Shown here: in pieces, positions 24,234-32,021 of the stretch
Layout of the letters: each line of letters opens with the position of its first letter
Position numbering within the stretch: the first letter of the stretch is position 1
DNA from: an uncultured Oscillospiraceae bacterium
GTDB taxonomy: Bacteria > Bacillota_A > Clostridia > Oscillospirales > Oscillospiraceae
Direction: 5' to 3'
Assembly: GCA_900762245.1 (NCBI GenBank)
Contig: CAAFFR010000008.1
Span: 1 to 37,054, forward strand
DNA length: 37,054 nucleotides
The notes under the pieces: generated by a model
Told to the model about the DNA's origin: nothing
The model's database searches: none
What the model saw: only the letters and a program-made list of their open reading frames with translations
Program-made: the position numbers and the translations under genes

Positions 24234-25156
24234 TTAAACAGTCCTCCGAAATACTGGTCATACAGAGCGTTTGCCTGGTCCTTCAGAAGCTGTTCATATG
24301 CATGATAGCGTTTCAGAAGTTCTCTTCCGCGATCCGTCAGCACACTGGTACTGCCGCCGGCGCCACCCTGGTTTCGTTCGATGAGCGTGTAATTCAATTG
24401 GCTTTCCAAAGTTCGGATGATGTTCCAACAGCTGGAATAACTAAGCTGCATACGTTGCCCTGCAGCCCGAACGGATTTTGTTTCGTCAATGAGCATCAGG
24501 AGCATAGCGATCTTACTGTCAAAAAATGGCTTTTCTTTTGTAAGAGAAATATTGATCACCGGACGCACCAACTGGGAATTGTGATACTCTACCAGTGCGG
24601 AAAAATCCTCAGGAGTATCTGCATCGTGAATTGTACCGGGATCTTCCACATTCAGACGCAGCAGAGGTATGGAACAGCGATCCATAGCACCTTTCAGACC
24701 CATTTCACCGCAGTCATTTAGGATCTCGGGAATCAGGGAATTGGAAATCAGAATGGGATGCCCCTGTTTGCCATCACACATAGGTGCTGCCAAAGAGGCA
24801 CCAGAATCCAGAATGGCTTTTACAGTTTTTGCAGTGAACAGGGGAACGTCTACCGGTGTAAAAAGTACTTTGTCGCATTTGTCCAGAAGATAACGGAGGC
24901 CGATCTTTACGGAATCAAACATCTGGGTGGTTTCATAATCCTCGTTCCGCAAAAATATGATGCCGTTTCCCGCCAGATGCCGCTCCAGAATGGTCGCATT
25001 GTAGCCTGTTACCATGACGATTTTTCTGACACCTGCCTGACTCAATGTTGCGATGACCCGCTGGGCTATTGAAATAGACCCGATGCTTAGCATAGGTTTG
25101 AATTCACCCATTCTGGAAGACATGCCTGCGGCAACGATCAATGCACCGATCTGCAT
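24230..25156 (-). CDS. MocA/MobA-like NTP transferase fused to ModE-like HTH
   Basis: A 308-residue two-domain protein. Residues 1 to about 195 are a nucleotidyltransferase of the MocA/MobA type: LIVAAGMSSRMGEFKP (6-21), a VMVTGY strand and the metal-binding FTPVDVPL motif near 97-104. Residues about 210-308 are a ModE/LysR-like winged helix: ETKSVRAAGQRM, LSYSSCWNIIRTLE and NQGGAGGSTSVLTDRG, the last matching the ModE glycine-rich wing. MocA enzymes make molybdopterin cytosine dinucleotide, the cofactor of the Mop-type enzyme encoded nearby. ModE's molybdate-binding domains are absent. First gene of the minus-strand operon, start at 25156 with a GGAGGGG site. Confidence 0.9.
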   Translation of the reverse strand: MQIGALIVAAGMSSRMGEFKPMLSIGSISIAQRVIATLSQAGVRKIVMVTGYNATILERHLAGNGIIFLRNEDYETTQMFDSVKIGLRYLLDKCDKVLFTPVDVPLFTAKTVKAILDSGASLAAPMCDGKQGHPILISNSLIPEILNDCGEMGLKGAMDRCSIPLLRLNVEDPGTIHDADTPEDFSALVEYHNSQLVRPVINISLTKEKPFFDSKIAMLLMLIDETKSVRAAGQRMQLSYSSCWNIIRTLESQLNYTLIERNQGGAGGSTSVLTDRGRELLKRYHAYEQLLKDQANALYDQYFGGLFK

Positions 25157-25194
25157 AAAATCCCCTCCTACAAATCGTATAAAAAAGCAAGTTG

Positions 25195-25228
25195 CATATA
25201 AATACAAGTTTTATGTATTTACTATATG
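25195..25228. promoter_or_regulatory. AT-rich inverted repeat, possible operator
   Basis: The left arm CATATA-AATACA (25195-25206) is the reverse complement of TGTATT-TATATG split by three extra bases (25214-25228). It lies in the divergent gap between the ModE-fusion gene and the methyltransferase gene. ModE sites are also inverted repeats with TATA cores, so a ModE-like target is possible. No clear minus-strand promoter hexamers were found. Confidence 0.35.
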
Positions 25229-25267
25229 ACCGTGTGGCAAAAATGTAAAGAAAAAGATTGAATGGTG

Positions 25268-25295
25268 TTGCAATTTTGTGCATAGTTGCTATAAT
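25268..25295 (+). promoter_or_regulatory. Sigma-A promoter of the TylF-type methyltransferase
   Basis: A perfect TATAAT at 25290-25295 with extended TGC, and TTGCAA at 25268-25273 with a 16-bp spacer. Confidence 0.6.
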
Positions 25296-25327
25296 GAAGA
25301 CATCTTTTTTATGGGAGGTTACGACCC

Positions 25328-26275
25328 ATGGGTATTTATGTTTGGGGCACAGGCTGCGGTGCGTCCGAACTGATTGAAACAGGACTGGCGACAGAAAGAA
25401 TAACAGCCTTTGTGGACAGTTTCCCCATGGGAGAAAACTTCCTTGGGAAACCTGTTTTACTGCCTGCGCAGCTGCCGGTTAATGACTGTGATCTTTTGAT
25501 CATTACCGCCCGCCATGCGGAGGCTATCGGAAAGCGCTGCCGGGAACTGGGAATCCCTCTGGAAAAGTGTCTGTTTCTGAAAAACAATATGGTCCTGAAC
25601 GACCGGAATACGTTCTGTACCGTGGCAAAGAATCTTCTGGGAGAGGATCTGCTGAAAAAGCTGCTGCCAGGGCAGCATATCGTTCCTACGCCAGCGCAGC
25701 TTGCAGATTCTTCTCTTCCGGACCGGGATTTGCGCAATGATTATGTTCGTCTTGCTACCTTGGAACTGCTGTGCCGCCGGTTGGAGGATGTTCCCGGTGC
25801 TGCGGCGGAACTGGGTGTCTATCGTGGCTTTTTTGCACGGTGTATCAATCAGCTTCTTCCGGAGCGAAGGCTTTACCTGTTTGACAGTTTTGAGGGATTC
25901 ACCGAGGAAGCTTGTGCTACAGATTCTTTCCAGGCGGCCCACCGAAATACAGCAATAGACAAAGTTCTGTCTATTATGCCCCGTCCCGAAAACATCACTG
26001 TGAAGCCGGGATTCTTCCCGGGTTCTCTGGATGGTCTGGAAGAACGGTTCTGCCTGGTATCCCTGGATGTGGATTTTTACCAGGCAACATTGGATGGTCT
26101 GCGTTATTTCTGGCCCCGGCTGGAAAAAGGCGGCTATCTGATGCTGCATGATTGGGGCAGTCCGCAACTCTCGGGTGTGGCAAAGGCCCTGGCGGACTTT
26201 GAAAAAGAGAAAGAATTGAGAATCCCAGTGGTTCCGCTGTGTGATGTGGGTGGAAGCCTGGTGTTATGTAAATGA
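25328..26275 (+). CDS. Rossmann-like domain plus TylF/MycF-type methyltransferase
   Basis: A 315-residue protein. Residues 1 to about 90 look like a nucleotide-binding Rossmann-type domain (VWGTGCGASELI at 5-16, FVDS at 28-31, LLIITARH). Residues about 135-315 resemble TylF/macrocin O-methyltransferases: VPGAAAELGVYRGFFA (155-170), LYLFDSFEGF (182-191), LVSLDVDFYQATLDGL and a metal-site-like MLHDWGSP. It would transfer a methyl group from S-adenosylmethionine to an unknown acceptor. It has its own promoter and a strong terminator and diverges from the cofactor operon, so its link with the Mop system is only by position. A GGGAGG site precedes the ATG by about 10 bases. Confidence 0.82.
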   Translation: MGIYVWGTGCGASELIETGLATERITAFVDSFPMGENFLGKPVLLPAQLPVNDCDLLIITARHAEAIGKRCRELGIPLEKCLFLKNNMVLNDRNTFCTVAKNLLGEDLLKKLLPGQHIVPTPAQLADSSLPDRDLRNDYVRLATLELLCRRLEDVPGAAAELGVYRGFFARCINQLLPERRLYLFDSFEGFTEEACATDSFQAAHRNTAIDKVLSIMPRPENITVKPGFFPGSLDGLEERFCLVSLDVDFYQATLDGLRYFWPRLEKGGYLMLHDWGSPQLSGVAKALADFEKEKELRIPVVPLCDVGGSLVLCK

Positions 26276-26312
26276 ATTGAACAATATGTTGATGTAATTG
26301 GCGAAAAACAGA

Positions 26313-26353
26313 CTACAGCTTGTGCATGATGCATAAGCTGTAGCTTTTATTTT
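26313..26353 (+). terminator. Terminator after the methyltransferase gene
   Basis: A 14-bp stem with one wobble pair (26313-26326 with 26330-26343), TGA loop and a T-rich tract to 26353. It isolates the methyltransferase gene from the hydroxylase operon. Confidence 0.85.
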
Positions 26354-26377
26354 CTGCGAATTGTAACGAAATGCAAG

Positions 26378-26407
26378 TTGTAAAAGGTTAATCGATTAAG
26401 CTACAAT
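26378..26407 (+). promoter_or_regulatory. Promoter of the hydroxylase operon with embedded palindrome
   Basis: TTGTAA at 26378-26383 and TACAAT at 26402-26407 with an 18-bp spacer. The spacer holds a perfect 12-bp palindrome TTAATCGATTAA (26388-26399), placed where a bound repressor would block RNA polymerase. Confidence 0.55.
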
Positions 26408-26456
26408 AAAGATATGGCAAAGTATGCTCTGGAAGAAAGATCAGAAGGTGTTTTAC

Positions 26457-26708
26457 ATGGAAGAAAAGATTTTCGAAATTTCCGCCAAGGAAGTAACTAT
26501 TGAAGTTGTGGACGAGGCCACGGGAAAAACTTACCGCCGTACCCTCCCCATTGACTATTACGAGACCGCCAACGGTCTGGTACTTCGGGGAGAAAATCTG
26601 GACGGCAGTATTTCCCAGCTGGTATTCTATACATCCCGGGGCATGCAGCGGATGCAGGACCTCACCGGGGGCGGCCCCGACGAAGATCCCTGCGGCACCC
26701 ACAAGTAA
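26457..26708 (+). CDS. Small acidic protein upstream of mop, unknown family
   Basis: An 83-residue soluble protein starting MEEKIFEISAKE and ending GGGPDEDPCGTHK. The body looks like a small beta-rich fold (VTIEVVDEATGKTYRR, IDYYETANGLVLRGENLDG), and the last about 18 residues are a Gly/Pro/Asp-rich tail with one Cys. An AGAAGGTG ribosome site precedes the ATG at 26457; a start at 26424 lacks one. It is the first gene behind the operon promoter and lies 41 bases before mop. I do not recognise it. It could be an accessory subunit, a chaperone, or the substrate of the modifying enzymes further down the operon; none of these is shown by sequence. Confidence 0.7.
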   Translation: MEEKIFEISAKEVTIEVVDEATGKTYRRTLPIDYYETANGLVLRGENLDGSISQLVFYTSRGMQRMQDLTGGGPDEDPCGTHK

Positions 26709-26749
26709 AAAATCCCAAAACTTTCAATATATTTAGGGAGGAAAACGGT

Positions 26750-29503
26750 ATGATCAAGAGAACATTCATCATCAACGGCACACCCCGTACGGTTCTGGTA
26801 GGCGAGAACGAGACTCTGGCCAGCTTCCTGCGTGAGCGTCTGCTGCTGACCGGCTGTAAAATCGGCTGCGGCGAGGGCCACTGCGGTGCCTGTAACGTCA
26901 TTGTGGACGGCAAGGTTGCGCGCTCCTGCATTATGAAGCTGAGCAAAATCAGAGAGAATGCTGAGATCACCACCATTGAAGGCATCGGTACCATTTCCGA
27001 TATGCATCCTCTGCAGGTTGCATGGATGGCTCATGGCTGTGCACAGTGCGGCTTCTGCTCCCCTGGCTTCATCATGACCGCCAAGGTCCTGCTGGACAAC
27101 AACAATGCGCCCACCCGTGAAGAAGTCCGTGACTGGTTCCAGAAGAACCGCAACCTGTGCCGCTGCACCGGATACAAGCCTCTGGTCGATGCTGTTATGG
27201 ACGCTGCCCGCGTATACCGTGGAGAGATCTCTAAGGAAGACCTGATCTTCAAGCCCACCGGTGACTCCATCATCGGTACCAAATATGTCCGTCCCTCCGC
27301 AGCGGCCAAGGTCATGGGTACCTGGGACTTCGGCGCTGACGACGCGCTGAAGATGCCCGAAGGTACTCTGCGTCTGGCTCTGGTTCAGGCTAAGGTTTCC
27401 CACGCTCTGATTAAGGGTGTTGATACTTCCGAAGCTGAGAAGATGCCCGGTGTTGAGAGAATCATCACCGCTAAGGACATCGTGGCTGCAGGCGGCAAGA
27501 ACCGTATCAACGGCCTGGTCATGCTGCCTCTGAACAACAAGTGTGACGGCTGGGACCGTCCCGTTCTGTGTGACGAGAAGATCTTCCAGTTCGGTGATGC
27601 CATCGCCATTGTTGCTGCTGACACCGAGGCTCATGCCCGTGCTGCTGCTGACGCTGTCAAGGTGGACATCGAGCTGCTGCCCGCTTACATGAACGCCATG
27701 GATGCCATTGCTGAAGACGCAATCGAGATCCATCCCGGTGTTCCCAATGCTTACTACGAGACCAACTGTATCAAGGGTCCCGACATCGACTTCGATGCAG
27801 CTCCCAATGTGGTTGAGATCGAGTCCTACTGCTCCCGTCAGCCCCACCTGCATCTGGAGCCTGACTGCGGCTATGCTTACATCGACGAAGACGGCATGGT
27901 CACTGTCCATTCCAAGTCCATCGGTATCCATCTGCATATGCCCATGATCGCTGACGGCATCGGCGTTCCCATGGACAAGCTGAGAATCGTTCAGAACCAC
28001 TCCGGCGGTACCTTCGGCTATAAGTTCTCCCCCACCAACGAAGCCATCCTGGGCGCAGCTGCCAAGATTATCGGCAAGCCCGTCTCCCTGGTCTTCAACC
28101 AGTTCCAGAACATCACCTACACCGGTAAGCGCAGCCCCGGCTTCATGAACATCAAGCTGGCCGCTGACGAGAAGGGCAAGATTCTGGGTCTGTGGGGCAA
28201 CAACTACATCGACCACGGTCCTTACTCTGAGTTCGGCGATCTGCTGACCCACCGTCTGTCTCAGTTCGTAGGCGCGGGCTACGATATCCCCACTATCCGC
28301 AACAAGTCTCAGACCGTCTTCACCAACCATGCATGGGGCTCCGCTTTCCGTGCTTACGGTTCTCCCCAGTCCTTCATGGGCTCTGAAATCGCCATCGACG
28401 TGCTGGCTGCCAAGATGGGGCTCGATCCCTTCGACATCCGTGAGCTGAACTGCTACAAGGAGTCTGAGAAGTCCACTATCCCCACCGGCTACGCTCCTGA
28501 CGTCTACTGTCTGGAAGAGATGTACAAGATGGCCCGTCCTCTGTACGAGGCCGGTAAGAAGAGAGTTGCTGAGAAGAACGCAGCTTCCGATGGCCGCTAC
28601 AAGTACGGCATCGGCGTTGCCTCCGGTGTTTACGGCTGTGGTCTGGACGGCGTTGACGCATCCCAGGCTTACGCGGAACTGAATCCCGATGGCACTGTCA
28701 CCATGTACACCTGCTGGGAAGATCATGGTCAGGGCGCTGATATGGGTACTCTGATGTCCGCTCACGAGACCCTGCGCCAGGCAGGTATCCGTCCCGATCA
28801 GATCAAGCTGGTCATGAACGATACCAAGCTGGCTCCCAACTCCGGCCCCGCCGGCGGTTCCCGTTCCCAGGTCATGTCCGGTAACGCCTGCCGTCTGGCA
28901 GCAGAAAACCTGCTGGCAGCCATGAAGAAGGAAGACGGCACCTACCGCACTTATGACGAAATGAAGGCAGAAGGCATTGAGACCAAGGTTCTGGGCAATT
29001 GGGTCTGCGACTACTGCGCTACGCATCCCGTGGATCAGGCTACCTCTCAGGGCGAACCCTTCGCAACCTACATGTACACCCTGTTCCTGCCCGAGGTCTG
29101 TGTCGATACCAAGACCGGTAAGGTCACTGTTGAGAAGTTCACCTGCGTGGCTGACGTCGGTACCATCATGAACAGACTGCTGGTTGACGGCAACTTCTAC
29201 GGCGGTCTGGCACAGGGCATCGGCCTGGCTCTGACCGAGGACTTCGAGGATCTGACCAAGCACACCAGCCTGAAGAACTGCGGTATTCCTTATCCCAAGG
29301 ATATTCCCGATGACATCGAGCTGCACTACCTGGAGACCTACCGTCCCAATGGTCCTTACGGCGCAGCCGGCTGCGGTGAAGCTCCTCTGGATGCTCCTCA
29401 CCCCGCAATCCTGAACGCAATTTACAACGCTACCGGCGCTCGTATCACCCGCATCCCCGCTCTGCCCGAAGTCGTCCTGGCTGCCCTGGCTGAGCTGAAG
29501 TAA
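26750..29503 (+). CDS. mop: Mop-type molybdenum aldehyde oxidoreductase
   Basis: A 917-residue xanthine-oxidase-family enzyme in one chain, closely similar to Desulfovibrio gigas aldehyde oxidoreductase (907 residues). The plant-ferredoxin-type [2Fe-2S] Cys are C40, C45, C48, C60, and the second [2Fe-2S] cluster has C100, C103, C137, C139. The molybdenum domains follow from about 190, with GGTFGYKFSP, WGSAFRAYGSPQS and GPAGGSRSQVMSGNA. The catalytic Glu is E877 in AAGCGEAPL. No FAD domain is present, as in Mop. It hydroxylates aldehydes or similar compounds; the real substrate is unknown. An AGGGAGG site precedes the ATG. Codon use is strongly biased, suggesting high expression. Confidence 0.94.
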   Translation: MIKRTFIINGTPRTVLVGENETLASFLRERLLLTGCKIGCGEGHCGACNVIVDGKVARSCIMKLSKIRENAEITTIEGIGTISDMHPLQVAWMAHGCAQCGFCSPGFIMTAKVLLDNNNAPTREEVRDWFQKNRNLCRCTGYKPLVDAVMDAARVYRGEISKEDLIFKPTGDSIIGTKYVRPSAAAKVMGTWDFGADDALKMPEGTLRLALVQAKVSHALIKGVDTSEAEKMPGVERIITAKDIVAAGGKNRINGLVMLPLNNKCDGWDRPVLCDEKIFQFGDAIAIVAADTEAHARAAADAVKVDIELLPAYMNAMDAIAEDAIEIHPGVPNAYYETNCIKGPDIDFDAAPNVVEIESYCSRQPHLHLEPDCGYAYIDEDGMVTVHSKSIGIHLHMPMIADGIGVPMDKLRIVQNHSGGTFGYKFSPTNEAILGAAAKIIGKPVSLVFNQFQNITYTGKRSPGFMNIKLAADEKGKILGLWGNNYIDHGPYSEFGDLLTHRLSQFVGAGYDIPTIRNKSQTVFTNHAWGSAFRAYGSPQSFMGSEIAIDVLAAKMGLDPFDIRELNCYKESEKSTIPTGYAPDVYCLEEMYKMARPLYEAGKKRVAEKNAASDGRYKYGIGVASGVYGCGLDGVDASQAYAELNPDGTVTMYTCWEDHGQGADMGTLMSAHETLRQAGIRPDQIKLVMNDTKLAPNSGPAGGSRSQVMSGNACRLAAENLLAAMKKEDGTYRTYDEMKAEGIETKVLGNWVCDYCATHPVDQATSQGEPFATYMYTLFLPEVCVDTKTGKVTVEKFTCVADVGTIMNRLLVDGNFYGGLAQGIGLALTEDFEDLTKHTSLKNCGIPYPKDIPDDIELHYLETYRPNGPYGAAGCGEAPLDAPHPAILNAIYNATGARITRIPALPEVVLAALAELK

Positions 29504-29533
29504 TTACAAGTTCCAATTTAAAACAAGCTATGC

Positions 29534-29617
29534 TACAATAGGAGAGGCGGCCCCGGCCGCCTCTCTACCCATATATTATGCAAGATCTTGTAGGGTGGGG
29601 GCTTGCCCCCACCTTAC
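29534..29617 (+). promoter_or_regulatory. Hairpins and possible internal promoter after mop
   Basis: The 143-base gap holds an extended -10 (TGC-TACAAT, 29534-29539) with only a poor -35 (TTCCAA, 29511-29516). A GC-rich stem follows (about 29542-29552 with 29555-29565), then a second palindrome (29590-29601 with 29606-29617, CTTG loop) that resembles the one at 5042-5072. Neither stem has a T-run. They could protect the abundant mop message and lower read-through. Confidence 0.45.
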
Positions 29618-29646
29618 AGATATTTCCTGTGAGGGGAGTGGATCGA

Positions 29647-31905
29647 ATGATCATCAAGGAACGGCAGTCTACTCATGTCTACCGCCAGAAGCAGCTTTTC
29701 AGCAAAGAGGAACTGGAAGCCAGAGAATCTCTTTGCGTGCACGAACAGCCGGCTTACTGCAATGCCGCCTGCCCGCTGAAGCTGGATACCAAGGCAATGG
29801 TGGCAGCGATTGCGTCAGGGGATTTCAGTAAAGCGCTGCAATTGTATGAGAAAATCACGCCCTTCCCCTATATTCTTTCTGCCGGATGCGAAGCCCCCTG
29901 TGAGGGTAAGTGCAAGCTCTGCACACTGGGGGAAGGTGTGTCTGTCCGGGAACTGGAAGCCGCCGCTTTGTGTTATGGTGAACGGGCCAAAAAGAAGGGA
30001 CTGCTGAGGAAAAAGGCGAAGAAAGCTGCCATCTTTGGTGCGGACCTTTTCTCTGTATTTCTCGCAGGGGAACTGGCGAAAAAAATGTATCCCGTAACAG
30101 TGTATTGCAGACAGTCCGATGCTGCGGATCTGATCGCAGAGTGCATCCCGGAACTTCCTGCGGCTGCTAAGAAAGCTACAGTGGGTGATCTGAAGAAAGC
30201 CGACATTAAATTTGAATTCAGCACTGATCCGGTATCTGTGTATGCCGAAACGGTGGAAAAATATGATCTGATCGGCGCATCCTACAGCGTCGCCCAGCAG
30301 CTTTACCCCGACCTTACTGTGGATGAAACGGTTATGGTATATCGGGAACAGAAGCTGCTTACCGGAAAGACGGAAGGTGTGCTGGATGCAGCCTTTGCCG
30401 CAAAAAAAGCCGCACTGTCTGCTGACCGTCTGGCTCAGAACTTAGACCCCAGCAATACCCGCGGTGAAGAGGGTGCCGTGGACACAAAGCTCTATACCAA
30501 TACCGACGGTGTTCAACCCTCTTTCCGCATCCCTTGCGTGGATAAGGAATCCGCCATTGCGGAAGCCAGCCGCTGTATTCAGTGTCATTGTGACGAGTGC
30601 ATTAAGGGCTGTGTCTATCTGCAGCACTATAAAAAGTTCCCCCGGATTCTGACCCGGGAGATTTACAACAATGTTTCCATCATCATGGGCGACCATATGA
30701 TGAACCGACCCATCAATGCCTGCAGCCTCTGCGGTCAGTGCAGCGTACTCTGTCCTAACGGCTACGATATGGCGGAAATCTGCAAGTTGGCCCGGGAAAA
30801 CATGGTTTATACCGATAAAATGTCTTTGGCAGTACACGAATTTGCGCTGATGGATATGGTGTTCTCTAACGGGGAAGCCTTCCTCTGCCGCAAACAGCCG
30901 GGTTTTGATACCTGCAAGTACGTATTCTTCCCCGGATGCCAGGCAACTGCTATCGCTCCTGCAACGGTAAGAGCGGCTTATCTGGATCTGTGCAACCGTT
31001 TGGAAGGCGGTGTGGCAGTGATGCTGGGCTGCTGCGGTGCTATCTGCGATTGGGCAGGCCGGTATGAAATGTATGAGGATACTGTAAAGTTCCTGGACAG
31101 TAAGCTGGAAGAATTGGGGAATCCCACCGTTATTGCCGGGTGTCCCACTTGTAAGAAACAGCTTTCCCGGCATGATACCATAGGGATCTGGGAAATCCTT
31201 GAGAATATCGGATTGCCTGAAAAGGCAAAGCGGGCAGATAAGCCCGTTGCCATCCACGATGCCTGCGGTGCAAGAGGCGACCATGAGACCCAGGATTCTA
31301 TCCGCCGTATTGCGGAAAGCCTTGGATGTAAAGTGGCAGAAACGCCTTACAGCGGCGACAAATCCCCCTGCTGCGGCTATGGCGGTCTGACTCAGTATAC
31401 AAATAAGGAAGTAGCGAAGAAAATGACGGACAAGTGTCTGGAACGTTCTGATCTGCCGTATTTAAGCTACTGCATGGCCTGCCGTGACCGGTTCGCAAGA
31501 GAGGGTCGGGAAAGTATGCACTTGCTGGAACTGGTCTACGGAACCTCTGCAGACCACTGTCCCGATATCAGCGAAAAGCGATACAACCGCCTCAGTTTGA
31601 AAAATGAACTGCTGAAAGAAATCTGGAACGAGGATGTGGAAGAAGTGGATCTGGGCTTTACCATTGACTATACCCCGGAAGCCATCGACATGATGGATGA
31701 CCGGATGATTCTGAAAACCGATGTGATCCGTGTTCTGCAGAACCTGCAGGACACCGGTGAAGCCATTCTGGATGGAGAGACCAATCTCTGCGTGACCCGC
31801 GCAAGGCTTGGCAATGTGACCTTCTGGGTCAAGTACACGGAAACAGAAACCGGCTATCTGGTCCACCGGGCATACAGCCACCGGATGACCGTTCAGACCC
31901 GTTGA
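29647..31905 (+). CDS. Multi-cluster Fe-S/CCG-domain oxidoreductase (dicluster-binding)
   Basis: A 752-residue protein. Residues 30-92 resemble the Fe-S N-terminus of GltD-type proteins (C30, C38, C42, and C81, C85, C89, C92). A Rossmann-like stretch near 125-155 has a degenerate motif, IFGADLFS, lacking the usual glycines. Two 4Fe-4S-like motifs lie at C310/C313/C315/C318/C322 and C359/C362/C365/C369. HdrB/GlpC-type CCG repeats follow: PGC at 429-431, CCG at 462-464, CPTC at 499-502, then DAC, CCG at 575-577 and CMAC at 609-612. It probably passes electrons from the Mop enzyme to an acceptor. From memory this matches the family named after D. vulgaris DVU_1558. Start at 29647. Confidence 0.85.
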   Translation: MIIKERQSTHVYRQKQLFSKEELEARESLCVHEQPAYCNAACPLKLDTKAMVAAIASGDFSKALQLYEKITPFPYILSAGCEAPCEGKCKLCTLGEGVSVRELEAAALCYGERAKKKGLLRKKAKKAAIFGADLFSVFLAGELAKKMYPVTVYCRQSDAADLIAECIPELPAAAKKATVGDLKKADIKFEFSTDPVSVYAETVEKYDLIGASYSVAQQLYPDLTVDETVMVYREQKLLTGKTEGVLDAAFAAKKAALSADRLAQNLDPSNTRGEEGAVDTKLYTNTDGVQPSFRIPCVDKESAIAEASRCIQCHCDECIKGCVYLQHYKKFPRILTREIYNNVSIIMGDHMMNRPINACSLCGQCSVLCPNGYDMAEICKLARENMVYTDKMSLAVHEFALMDMVFSNGEAFLCRKQPGFDTCKYVFFPGCQATAIAPATVRAAYLDLCNRLEGGVAVMLGCCGAICDWAGRYEMYEDTVKFLDSKLEELGNPTVIAGCPTCKKQLSRHDTIGIWEILENIGLPEKAKRADKPVAIHDACGARGDHETQDSIRRIAESLGCKVAETPYSGDKSPCCGYGGLTQYTNKEVAKKMTDKCLERSDLPYLSYCMACRDRFAREGRESMHLLELVYGTSADHCPDISEKRYNRLSLKNELLKEIWNEDVEEVDLGFTIDYTPEAIDMMDDRMILKTDVIRVLQNLQDTGEAILDGETNLCVTRARLGNVTFWVKYTETETGYLVHRAYSHRMTVQTR

Positions 31906-31912
31906 GATAATC

Positions 31913-31998
31913 TGTCATTGCGAACCAGTGCGCACACTGGTGTGGCAATCCCCATAGTTGAAGGAGATTGCCACGTCGCTTTGCTCCTCGCAATGACA
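31913..31998. repeat. MITE-like palindromic repeat inside the operon
   Basis: Perfect 11-bp terminal inverted repeats, TGTCATTGCGA (31913-31923) and TCGCAATGACA (31988-31998). Inside are a second matched pair, TGGCAATC (31943-31950) and GATTGCCA (31966-31973), and a small stem CCAGTG/CACTGG (31925-31930/31935-31940). This TGTCATTGCGA...TGGCAATC pattern is a recurrent dispersed intergenic palindrome in several bacterial groups. It fills most of the gap between two genes of the operon. Confidence 0.8.
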
Positions 31999-32021
31999 TG
32001 CGTGATATGAGGAGAAGCAAT

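Noticed and set aside
26627..29401. Open frame of 924 codons on the minus strand opposite mop
   Set aside because: It lies entirely antisense to a clear enzyme with conserved Cys and Glu residues. Its Gly/Val/Asp/His-rich composition is the mirror of strong codon bias, and it has no recognisable domain.
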